DNA from: Lolium rigidum
Lineage: Eukaryota; Streptophyta; Magnoliopsida; Poales; Poaceae
Assembly: GCF_022539505.1 (NCBI RefSeq)
Contig: NC_061508.1
Coordinates: 65,481,754 to 65,545,753 of the forward strand
DNA: 64,000 bases
Direction: 5' to 3'
Positions within the stretch are counted from its first letter, which is position 1. Each line of letters starts with the position of its first letter. Positions 11,926-22,122 of this stretch are shown piece after piece. A program made the position numbers and the translations under genes. A model generated the notes under the pieces. The model was given only the letters and a program-made list of their open reading frames with translations, was not told where the DNA came from and searched no databases.

Positions 11926-12993
11926 CTGCACGTTCCTCAGCTGCACGATCTTCCCCGAAGTGAACTTCAGATCTACCGTGCCAACACCACGAACAGAAGC
12001 ATGTGACCCATTCCCCATCAAGACGGAAGAATCCCGGGCGACCTGGTAAGAAGTGAACATGGATATGTCAGCACACACATGAACATTAGCACCTGTATCA
12101 ATCCACCAACATGGAGATTCAAATACCGAAAGAATAGTAAAGAGATTACCGTACCCATCAGCATTGCTAGCGGTCACCGTGTTGACTTGCCTCGCCTTTT
12201 TCTTGCGGTCTGCCCTCTCTGGATAGTCCTTAGAAAAGTGGCCAGTCTCTCCACACGTAAAGCAGTTCAGATCTGCTTTGTTTATCATCTTCTTCTTCTT
12301 GAAGGTTGTAGTCTTCATAGGCTTATTGAAGGAGGGCTTGTTATTCCCTTTGTTCTTGTTGTAGGGTTTCTTCTGCACCATGTTGGCGCTAGGCTGACCC
12401 TCTCCTTTCTCAGTATTATCCTTAGCCCGTGCTTTCTCCTCAACATCAAGAGACGCTATCAGATTTTCAACTGATATCTCCTGTCTCTTGTGTTTGAGAG
12501 TTGTGGCAAAGTTCCTCCATGAAGGGGGCAACTTAGCGATGATGCATCCAGCCACAAACTTGTCCGGTAAGGCACACTTAAGGAGTTCAAGCTCTTTCGC
12601 AATGCATCGTATCTCATGAGCTTGTTCGACTACGAACGAGTTGTTCACCATCCCGATGTCATGGAAGCTCTCCATGATGTACGAGTTCACTTGCTCGCAT
12701 CGGTTGCACCGAATTTAGTATTCGGTGCATCCCGAGCTCTTTACCATCTGTTATGTGCATGTACACATCACACGGACGATCAGCAAGAATACTCGGAACG
12801 CATCCAACGAAGAGAGTATTGTTTTCCTTGAACTTGTTCCGATCTTGGTCAGATATAGTTCCTTCGAGTAAACCGTCGTGTAACTTCGAATACTTTCGGA
12901 TGAGTAAGCCGGAGCATGGCCTTAACCTGCCACCTCTTAAAGTGCACACCGGTAAACTTATCCGGCCTCGAGTGCATCGACAAAACCAGCCAT
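11926..12993 (-). pseudogene. Copia gag-pol 5' fragment (nucleocapsid and protease)
   Basis: The leading ATG is at 12993 (MAGFVDALEA), with a frameshift and stop soon after; the main open frame runs from 12690 to the left end. Visible are a Copia gag core (LEGTISDQDRNKFKENNT, near 12850; LPPSWRNFATTLKHKRQEIS, near 12500), a CCHC zinc knuckle CFTCGETGHFSKDY in which the final Cys is Tyr, and a protease motif WWIDTGANVHVC (about 12080-12115). The remainder of pol is cut off by element A. Residual gag-pol of a Copia element, not functional. Confidence 0.85.
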
Positions 12994-14065
12994 TGTTAAC
13001 TCAGGAAATTGCCTACAATTAGGTTTTTGGATTGTTGGATAATTAGGCACAATTTCCATGAATAATTCCAGAATATAAAGCATGATGACAACAACTACTA
13101 ACATGTGAAACTCGAATATACTAGATGCATTAATCAACATGAGTAGAAGCAGCACAAACAGTAAAGCATCCATCGCTAAACAGATCGAGATATGTCGCAC
13201 GTACCGATCTGGTGGAGGTGGCGGTGGAGGTGTAGCAGATGATGTCGCAGCAGTAACGTTGTTGATGACAACGTTGTTGACGACGAGGGACGACGGGTCG
13301 AAGTAGACGGCGTTGAAGACGACGGTAGGCAGCACCGCCCGACTTGGACGGAAGGCGACCCGTGATGAAGAGCTTGAGCAGTCGCGCAGAGCGCTGCCCA
13401 AAAACCTAATTCGCCCTCTCCCCGTACAGGATCGCAAGGACGAGTGGTTCCGGAGACCTGCTCTCCCGTTCGCCGATGCACGTCGGCGCGCGGGATGGGG
13501 TAGGCTACGATGGCGGCGCAAGCAGAGAGGTGGAAACCCTAACTCGTGTGTTAGATATTATTCTGCGGTAGCCGGGCAGGAGATTATATAGGCTCAGGAA
13601 AACCTAGGCAACGTGAGCCATGCCCACGTCGCACGAATAGCCCACGATCCGGGAGCGACCCGAACCGACTAACTGCGACGCGTCCGTCTAGGACTCTGTT
13701 CGTTTCCCTGAGCTGCAAAAAGTAAGGAAAGTCTCGGCTCGAGGCTCAATCCACTCACCACGAGCGCGGCGCGCGTGTCGTGTCGAGTCGAGTCGAGACG
13801 AGCGAGGAGGAGGAGGAGGAGCGCGCGCGTGTAGCACTCCTTTTCTCACTCACTTACTAGTGGTGGAACAACCCACCTTATAAGGTGGTCTAACTTCCTC
13901 CCAACTTTCCATGTGAGACTAAACTTCCCACCTCTTGCCACTCCCTAGTGAGCTGCCACCAACTTGGGCTCAAACTCACAAGGCTTCCACAATGTGGGCT
14001 TTGAGATTTATAGGAAAATCTGAAATCTAGTATGGGCCATTAAGTGTAGGCCCAATATTTCAACA
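12994..14065 (-). mobile_element. Copia 5' LTR and leader
   Basis: On the minus strand the LTR starts TGTTGAAATATTGGG at 14065. It contains a TATA-like CCTATATAATC near 13590 and is followed by a GC-rich leader up to the gag ATG at 12993. I could not place the LTR 3' end or find a clear TGGTATCAGAGC primer site. GC-rich reading frames in 12958-13591 are leader sequence. Confidence 0.6.
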
Positions 14066-14069
14066 TTTT

Positions 14070-14345
14070 CCCTACCCAGTTGGGTATCTACAGACTACAG
14101 TAACAATGTTTTGTTTCTAAGATGTGTCTCAGTCGGTTCTAAGTGAACTGCCTTAGATGGCTTCAGTTTCGTGTAGACTTTGTCGCCTGTCATCGATGGT
14201 TGGTTATATATGTACTAGTACGAGTATATCTATCAAATGCCTAAATGTTAAGCCTTTAAAATAGTATACAAACTCCTAAAAAAACTTTATAGGCTCAGAA
14301 GGATACGTTTAAAGCCACGCGCCTAAAAAAATGCGATCCTTCACT
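14070..14345. repeat. Direct repeat, copy 1 (copy 2 at 17270-17520)
   Basis: About 250 bp aligns by eye with 17270-17520 in the same orientation. Shared blocks include CTAAGATGTGTCTCA, TGTAGACTTTGTCGCC, GAGTATATCTA, CAAATGCCTAAAT and AGGCTCAGAAGGA. Copy 2 lies just upstream of the JIP-like promoter. Copy 1 begins where the Copia LTR ends. Confidence 0.75.
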
Positions 14346-15808
14346 GCATGAATTTTACTCGCAACTTTGTTCGTAAAACCAATAATAAGATTGCAAGATT
14401 TTAGTTGCCTTGTCACTCGAGTAGAAACCCATGAGTTACCCTAATGGCTGGTCTTCGTACAGAACTGGTTTGCGTGTTGCATTGACCGAGTCAATGGAAA
14501 TTATAGATAGTGATGATGATATTCCCGCAGCTGTGATGGTATGCATCAAGGTTTTACTTGCACGTTTGTGATCGCACACGTTGAGTGTGAGAAACTGAAT
14601 TATAAACTAATGTACATTTGAATTCGAATAGGTTGACCGTCTTGATTTGTACACATTTGAGTGCAAGAACCCGGTGTACTCCCAACTTGAAACACATCGG
14701 GTTGCCTGAACCCGGTGTATGGTTTTTATGGAGGCACCACATAATTTAATCATTGGTTATTTTTTAAATGTAAGTAGTTTAAGTCGTACCTTGAAGAGAC
14801 CCGTTTTAGTCAACAAGATCCAGATCCGACATGGATAGCCCTATGAATCGTTAGTAATTCGTACGCTGCGAGCATCCAACCCTAGTATCTAGACTATTAC
14901 ACATTGTATCTTCAAAAGAAATAGCTGGACACATTATCACATATAAATCTACGTGGTGAGATCCGTTGCTCTATATTTCATATGTCCGTTGCTTTATCAC
15001 ATAATGATACAATAATGTTTGTTGGTTACAGCTCTGTGGATGTTCGGTTGACTTATATCGACACACTTTTTTAATACATATTTTAGATGTCAAAATTTCT
15101 AATTATCACGTGACTTGGTTGTTATTAATGAGTGGTGGCATGGACATGATGGGTTAATACATGGGGTGTTGCAAATAGCTAAAAACTTATGTAAGATAGA
15201 TAAACCCCTATAGTTTAGTAGGTTATTAAGACATTTGTTTTGTAAAAACTATTACCTACCGTAGGAGTGAATACACTATATTATCTAAGTATTTTACAGA
15301 TAAAGGCTGTCCTATCCTTGGTTGCTCCCAAAAATAATCACCAAATTTATATTTAAATCTGTCTTGTTACATTATTCTTTAGGAAATGATGTCCTATCCT
15401 GTGCCATTGTGCAATATGCAATAGCAATGTTGGTTGTGTAAAAAATCAACTCAAATTTTGAAGACCACTTTATCTTCTTTTTTATCTAAGTATAAACCAT
15501 GCCATATCAAAGATACAATACCATTACATGTCATAATTAGACAAACTACACGTTAATAAACATACACACATAGATCATACGACATTTATAATAGATAATG
15601 ATCCGGTGGATCTAGTTCTTATTACCAACCCTTCTGGCCTCTGCACACTAAGGTGTAACCGGCCCTTATTTATTACAAAGTGCATGAACTGAAAATAAAA
15701 GGTACAATATGTAGCATATCACACATGATCGCTACTAGCAACACGGTTGCATCATTATTACAATATTTAATTCTCCACCAGATCTAGTACATTATTGCTC
15801 AAGCATGT
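14346..15808. other. AT-rich intergenic DNA
   Basis: No convincing gene or element end seen. It includes the likely 3' flank of the JIP-like gene on its right side. Confidence 0.5.
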
Positions 15809-16638
15809 TTAACCAAGGAATACTGCACCAGCAGCAGATTTCCCGGTAGGGCCACAAATGCCAGCATAGAGTGAGGTTCCAGTCTCCAAGTCATGCGCCT
15901 TAGCAATTGTCCCAGATTTCTCCAGTTTCTGTTCAACTTGTGCCCAATTGATGTTGCGGAATTTATCTTTAAGGCCACATTCAGCAAATACCTGCCCCAT
16001 TTCATAGAAGATGACACGTTTATTATTAATTATAGAAAATGTTCAAATTATTAATGGAATTAATAAAATAAATCACTGCCACGTGTTTTATTTCGGACAC
16101 ATTGTATTACCACACCTATAATGTTGAGCTTATTTCTCCAAAAAGAAATAATGTTTCATGTTATCATCTCATCACTTTATATTTTCCTTTTTAGTAATTT
16201 TTATTTTTCTAAGAAGTTGAGCTTTTTAAAATATGAAATGATAATCAGTTTTTAGTAAAAGAGCGTGTATGATTGTGTACTTACCCTCACTCCAACAGCA
16301 TTGTTGCTATTGTTAAAGGCAAGGAGCCATCCACATTCAACACCAGCTTTGTTTTTGGCGGAATACACCACAGCAGCCTTGACACCTGTCGCGAACGTGC
16401 CTGACATGGCGAACCCATCCAAATTGCAAAGAGGATTGGGGAAGTTTTTGACAACCTGTCCTGCAAATATCTTGGTAGCCACAATGCTCAGGGGGCCCAC
16501 TGTTTGATTGTTCAAAGCACCCGCTAACAGTTCATGAGGCTCCAAGGAACGCTCAGCTTGCTTGATCATCTCATCTAAACATGCTTTCTCCTCCAAAGTG
16601 AGTTGCACATCCTTCATCTCACACTGGACTGATGCCAT
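15809..16638 (-). CDS. JIP23-like (23-kDa jasmonate-induced protein homologue), two exons
   Basis: Exon 1 is 16638-16285 and exon 2 is 15991-15809, joined by a phase-0 intron with GTAAGT donor and CAG acceptor. The product is 178 residues and ends at TAA. I chose the start MASVQCEMKD; an in-frame MTRK just upstream is less likely because a 3' splice site at 16653-16654 would make it depend on sequence at the exon edge. Features: an acidic/charged N-terminal helix (residues about 10-35), then GPLSIVATKIFAGQVV, KAAVVYSAKNKAGVECGWLL, and after the junction VFAECGLKDKF..NWAQVEQKLEKSG. The AAVVYxxKNKxGxxCxxLLA pattern is what I recognise from cereal 23-kDa jasmonate-induced proteins, which accumulate in stressed leaves and have no firmly known activity. 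No signal peptide. Both exons are open with good splice sites, so the gene may be functional. Confidence 0.62.
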
Positions 16639-17043
16639 TTTCCGCGTCAATCCTTAAATGTAAAAATATTAAGTCAAGCTGGTATAGTAGATGATTTTAA
16701 GATTCTAGATGGTTTTTGCATGACAAAAATTTCAAAGATTAATCAAGATAAAGTAATCCTATATGTTGATTAATCTCCAACTTTGGACTTATTATTATAG
16801 TGTTTACGTACCATATGCATGTATCCATACATCTGCACGTTGCCCTCCTAATTCATGGAGTAAATATAGTATTCCCACAAAAGTCAGCGGGAAAATATGT
16901 TTATGATTAGTAGTAGTTTCAGTAGAAAGGAAAAAAATAAACCTGTATAACTTGACATTTTATCCAAACTAGTACGTAATAATTTATTTGGCTACTACTA
17001 CTACTACTGATTAAGTAAAAAAGAGATACAAAAAACAAGCTAC

Positions 17044-17115
17044 CTGTATGGAGATAGAGCAGGTGGTGATTGAGATCAGCCTAGGAGATATTGCAGATAT
17101 GAGTGCAATGGGATG
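17044..17115 (-). other. Likely 5' UTR exon of the JIP-like gene
   Basis: On the minus strand the sequence ends CTCCATACAG followed by GTAGCTTG, a good splice donor at 17043. The acceptor (TTTAAG) lies at 16653, 14 bp upstream of the start codon. The intron would be about 390 bp. The 5' limit is estimated from the TATA box. Confidence 0.5.
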
Positions 17116-17141
17116 AGTACTTGAAGAGGCACCCCGTTGGG

Positions 17142-17151
17142 TATTTATATA
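17142..17151 (-). promoter_or_regulatory. TATA box of the JIP-like gene
   Basis: TATATAAATA on the minus strand, about 27-35 bp before the inferred transcription start near 17115. Confidence 0.6.
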
Positions 17152-17269
17152 CCATTAGACTCAATGGTAAACATATTTTGAAAAAAAAAACTCAATGGTT
17201 AAAATAGAATAATCCTTTATCCCCTCATCGGAAAAGAATCCATGCTTATCGCATCGTCTCAAAAAGTAA

Positions 17270-17520
17270 ATTCCCTATCCAGCTAGGTATCTTCAGTAAA
17301 CTTGTATTGTTACTAAGATGTGTCTCAATCGATTCTAAGTGGATCACAGCCTGAGATGGCTTAAGTTTGCTGTAGACTTTGTCGCCAGCCATTGATGGGT
17401 TTGTTATGTATGTACTAGTTTGAGTATATCTAACAAATGCCTAAATATTAAGCCTGTAAAATGGTATACAAAATCCTAAAAAAACATTACAGGCTCAGAA
17501 GGAGCCTAAAAAGTGTGATC
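17270..17520. repeat. Direct repeat, copy 2 (copy 1 at 14070-14345)
   Basis: See copy 1. This copy is 120 bp upstream of the TATA box, so it probably belongs to the distal promoter of the JIP-like gene. Confidence 0.75.
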
Positions 17521-18689
17521 CGTAAATCTTTGCTTGCACATGTGTTCCAGTTGTTAGTGTCACAAGGCTTTTTTTCTTTCCTCTTTTTCTTACCCTTTTT
17601 CCCATTTTTCTCTCCATCCGCGGCCCGTGGTGTTCAAGTTGGGGAAGCGCAATCGAACTCTGCACCGAGACTGGCACCGAAGTGGCTGGATCCACAAAAA
17701 TAAACGGCCAAAATATATTTGATCCGTAAAAGACCTCCATTTTATAGGATATTGGGGCATAAAGCCTTATTTTGCTGTCATATGTCAATTTTTTATATAT
17801 GGAACCTTTGGTGATTTCTGACTGAACTTGATATCATCACTTAATATTTATGTCGAAAGTTTTATTTAATGTAAGCATATCACTTCCACAAATATAATTA
17901 ATCTAATTAGCAAAGGCTCGCGGCCGTCGGCGCCCCGCTAGACTAAAGTATTATACCACAGACATAGGTATCCTAGGTACCCTCCACTTAGACATGCGTA
18001 GAAGAACTCGAGATAGTTGCACGACTGGCTGGCCACTACGCTGTAGCCCGAAGGACACCCAAATCACACCCGCGTTAGAATTAGTGGGAACTACCGAGGT
18101 GGAGGATCTGGATCCCAAATCCTGATGTGTCAAGCAGAAAAAAATCGAAAAGGAGCTCAAAATACGGAGAAAAATTGGATGTTACACAACTTAGTATATA
18201 CTACTCCACACTTATGTGATACCCAAGTAGACACCGGGTAATTTTTGTCCTGGGTCCGCCACCGCGTGTGGCACCTACAAAATTGTGCAAGACCGTGCAC
18301 TCCATGGGCTCTGCGGGATCCTATCATCAGTTGCATGGGCTGTTATGGTCTATTTTTAACAAGTATTTTCGATGAACGATTTTTTCATATACATTGGCTT
18401 TTTTTACCATATGGATGGATTTCAAATGTTCCAACATTTTCATCACTTTCTGCGAAGTACCGAAAATGTAGTGCAATGATGTTCCATACATATACATAAT
18501 ATGTTGCATGCAGAGTTTTCATGACCCAATGATCGAACTTCCCATATACCATGAAAACATAAGTGAGAATAGATGGTCTAGGAAGTGGCCAACCGTGGAA
18601 ATATATCACCCGACCGACACTTGGTGTAGACCATAAAAACATAATTAATCTGTAAGATGAACTAGAAGGAATGTACCTAAAGGGGCTTA
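17521..18689. other. Intergenic DNA, nothing recognised
   Basis: Contains a pyrimidine-rich run (17560-17620) and short frames without recognisable domains. No element ends found. Confidence 0.4.
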
Positions 18690-20110
18690 AGGATCTGTTT
18701 GGATACCATTTCCTCACGGGCCGCTCGCGCGAGTGGCTCCAGAGGCACCCCAACCCTAAAAAAAAAGGCCCCAAATCCTCTCTCCCTGGCCGCTGCTGCC
18801 GCCGGCGCCGGCGGTGGCGGACGTGCCCGGCCATCGAAGGCGGCGGGTGGGGTCGGCGCGCCCCGAAGGCCTCCTCGCGCGCGCAGGGGAACGTCTCCAG
18901 GGCGGCGCGGGTGGCGTGCGTGGACTTGGAGTTTCTCTCCGGGTACGGCAGGGAGACGCGGAGGAGTGGTGAACCTCGGCGGTGGACGCAGCGGCGGCGG
19001 GCGAGCGGTGGAGCTTTGGTGCTGGACGGGGGAGGTGACGCGGGTCAAGGAGCTTGGTGGTGGCGGCGGCTAGGGGAGGTCCTGGCGCATCGGAGGCCGG
19101 CCGGCGGCCAAGGAGGAGGACACGCGCCATCACTCCCCTGATGGTGCCGACGAGGAAGACGGAGTGGAGGCGCAGGGCTTGGATCTGGGTCCTTCTTGGG
19201 CCTGATATGGGTTTCGGGCCGGGTCGTTGGGGGCCTGATGGCCTTGCACGGCGCGACAGCGACCTGATCCTGCTGGAGCCTGGAGGGTTGCTGGTTTCCT
19301 GCTGTTGTTCGCCGTTTAGGTTGGAGGTGGACCTGGGAGCGTTTCTGCCGTGCTGGGAGCTGGTGGAGCACTTGACTATGGCTGCGATGACAAGTGCTAT
19401 GGCGGTGGCGGTGTGGACAACAGGATCTGGGGCCCCAATTCGGCGGGTAGCGTGGGCGGTGTGCGGCATTACGGACGAAAGTCTAGCCCGCTTTGCCAGT
19501 GTCGGCCCCCGTGGGCGTCGTTTCCCTCCTTGGAGGCGTCGTTGAGATGTGCCGGCACTTCCGTGCTCCTGCATTGGGTTGGTGGTGTCTCTGGGGGAAA
19601 GCCTAGGTTTGGAGTGGAACCGGCGCATTGGCGGCATTTTGATGTCGTTCCTCTGTTGGGAGCATTGCGGTTGGAGACACGGCTCTGTTGTTTCTCTTTG
19701 CGTTCCTCCAGTGTCCGTCATTGTCCAAGTTTGATCTTCCGGGGAACTATGTACGACGTCGTCGGAGAGTCCAAGACGACGCCTTTCTCGAAGCCGACCA
19801 AGTCCCGCCATCTTCTCCTTTGATGGTGCGTTGACAAGGAGAGTTCTCTTGCAGGTGATGATCCTCGGAGGGATCCGCTGTGGGGCGAGACGTGGCTTTG
19901 ATGATCATTTTTGGTAGGTTCTTTGTGTTGTAGTTAGAACTTCGGTGTTGGCTGTCTTCGGACTAGTCGGTGTGGAGTTCGTTCTGCGCTCGTTGTTCGC
20001 AGCGAGTTGTAGTCGTCTTGTACTAAAACTTCTGCCTTCTATAAAGATATGGTACGCATTTGGTGTATATACACGGTGTGTGCACGTGTGCGCAATTTTT
20101 TTTCTCTTTT
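18690..20110 (+). mobile_element. Retroposon-like dispersed repeat (GC-rich 5' part)
   Basis: The GC-rich start (CGAGTGGCTCC...CCCCAACCCTAAAAAA, CTGGCCGCTGCTGCCG, GTCGGCGCGCC) matches the start of the sequence at 42200-43044, so this is a repeat family. The 3' part ends in TTGTACTAAAACTTCTGCCTTC then TATAAAGATATGGTACGC, a type of tail I associate with cereal non-LTR retroposons. Overlapping long open frames on both strands reflect GC bias, not genes. No target duplication found, so the limits are approximate. Confidence 0.45.
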
Positions 20111-20560
20111 CATTATCAATTTCTGACTGGTTTGGAGTAAATGGTTCTAACATGGAGAAGTACCAATGATGGAAAAATTAATTGGACGGCAAAAAAAAAG
20201 TTCTTAAGAAACAATTATTACAATGCAGACATGTTCACACTTGCAGACAACAAACACAGGCAAGACACAACTTCTATTGAGCAATTCAATCGCCGGGCTC
20301 CAAGATTGGAAAAAAAAACACGACCCTGTTGGAACATATTCTCGCTTGCACCCACATATAAAGTGTGGAGAATTTGTGCCCCATAAGAATCTTATATATT
20401 TAGTGGCAAACAACAATGACATGCAATACGTAGAACATATTCTGCCATGGAATAGAAAGAAAAGAGAAATCAAATTTCCCTGGCAGACATGTATATCTTT
20501 TTTTTAGGGAAGGCATATCTTTTTTTTAGGGAAGGCAGACATGTATATCTAGGGACCTAA
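20111..20560. other. Intergenic DNA with a small local duplication
   Basis: GGCAGACATGTATATCT followed by a T-run and AGGGAAGGCA is repeated within 20483-20550. Otherwise nothing recognised. Confidence 0.45.
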
Positions 20561-21717
20561 GAGCATCTCTAGCAGAGTCCATAAATCTCGCCGGAACTGA
20601 TTTTTTTCGGCAGATTTACGGGTTCGGGCCGAAAGTGACGCAGAACAGCACCCGAATCGGTGGGCTGGCCCGTATCGGAAGTTCGGGGGCCCGAGAAACT
20701 GGACCGTCGACCCGTATATATATACAGGCCGCGGAGGGGAGTTGCGTTCCAAAACCCTACTCCCTCCGCCGCCCCCTCCGTCGCGCGCACGGTTGGACTT
20801 CCGGCGAGCAATTGCGTAGCCACCGCCGCTGCTTCTCCTCTCTCTCCACCACCACCGTGACCGCATGGTCGGGGCGAACAGCGGGAGGCGGGGGACGCGG
20901 GCGGATTGGCGGGAGCAACTCTCCGCCCCCCCGTCTTCCAGTCGGAGGCCGAGCGGCGCAAATGGAACCGCAGCGAAGGCGCTCGGAAGCGGAGCGCGCG
21001 GCGCTGGACCAACTGGGGTCTGACGCCGCCGGGGAAGCTCGCGCGCTATGCAAATAGCGGCGAGGGGTCGTCCTCGGCCGCGTCCGGCCGTGCGATTTGG
21101 TGGCCCGCCTCGGACATCAGCGACGAGGAGGAGGAGGAGGAGGAGGTGCCGGAGGAGTAGGTGCCGGTGCGCACCCTCTAGCTGCAGTCCGGGGACTTCG
21201 TCCTTAACGACGACGAGGAGGCGACGGTGGTGCAGCAGGTGGCCGTCATCTCCGCCGCTGAGGCGCGCGCGCGCTTCTGCCGCGAGGAAGCGGAAGCCAT
21301 CCGTGTCGTGCGCGAGTACGAGGCCGCGTAGAAGGAGGCGACCGTCCGCCGCGTGAAGTAGGAGGTCGTCGACCTCGACTCCGTGTAGGCCGCCGACCGT
21401 GTAGTCTGCCGCGGCGCGAATAGTAGCTCGCCGTCAGCGAAATTAGTTTACTTTTGGAGGTGGTCGCCGACGACCACCTTAAATGCAATGTATATATCGA
21501 TCATAGCACCCGAATTATGCCTAAAGTATGTTTGAATTTTAGTTCTAGTGCTTGTTTGCGATGATCACTTACCGGCAAAATTTGAAATCGACGTTTTTCG
21601 GTTCCGAATACGGGTGTTGTTCTGCGCCACGCGCTAAAAAATGCTCGCTTTTGATTTTTCGGGAGACTGAACTCACTTTTTCGGTTCGAAAAAATAAGGG
21701 CTCTGCTAGAGATGCTC
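20561..21717. mobile_element. PIF/Harbinger-type non-autonomous element
   Basis: The terminal inverted repeats GAGCATCTCTAGCAGAG (20561) and CTCTGCTAGAGATGCTC (ending 21717) are perfect over 17 bp and are flanked by TAA on both sides (20558-20560, 21718-21720), the 3-bp duplication of Harbinger elements. The GC-rich core 20760-21400 has frames rich in Ser, Arg, Glu (an acidic DEEEEEEEVPEE run near 21120-21160) but broken by several in-frame stops. It looks like a captured or degenerate gene piece, not a transposase. Confidence 0.8.
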
Positions 21718-21966
21718 TAAGATAATAGAGTTCAGGTACGAGCCTGCATGTGTGCAGTATATGCGGCCACAGGGCCCCAATCTTTTGGGGGCCCATAATT
21801 TTCGCATAGGTCTACTTCAGATTTATATGGATACAGGCTTGGACGCAACGCTTGGGAGCCCATTTGCTTGGAGAGAATAATCACTACTAGCACAATACCC
21901 GTGCGTTGCTACGGATAAACACCAAATGATTGACACATGCTTCTTGCAACAAAACTTCTATGATGA

Positions 21967-22122
21967 GCGCGCCGGGGTCGACCGAGGAGCGGTCGGCGTC
22001 GCTGACCCACCGGGCCGAGCCGCAGCCGACCACGGGACCGCTGCTGCAGCCTGTTGGGGGTCCCGCGCTGCCGGTGCAGCAGGGCGCCACGACGTTTTCT
22101 TCGCCGGGGCATGCGGTCTCGG
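21967..22122 (+). pseudogene. LINE ORF1, fragment before the LARD
   Basis: Open frame reading ...GSTEERSASLTHRAEP...QQGATTFSSPGHAVS up to the target site CTCGG. When the LARD and one CTCGG are removed the frame continues without a break into 33951 (VS-EAATQGGRVEVLPD). Pro/Ser/Thr-rich, low-complexity. Confidence 0.7.

Noticed and set aside
16639..16650. Upstream start MTRK for the JIP-like gene
   Set aside because: It lies within a dozen bases of the likely 3' splice site of the leader intron; the start at 16638 fits better.
18671..19823. Long overlapping ORFs on both strands (up to 351 aa)
   Set aside because: GC-rich repeat with homology to 42200-43044; Arg/Pro/Gly-rich translations in all frames and no conserved domain.
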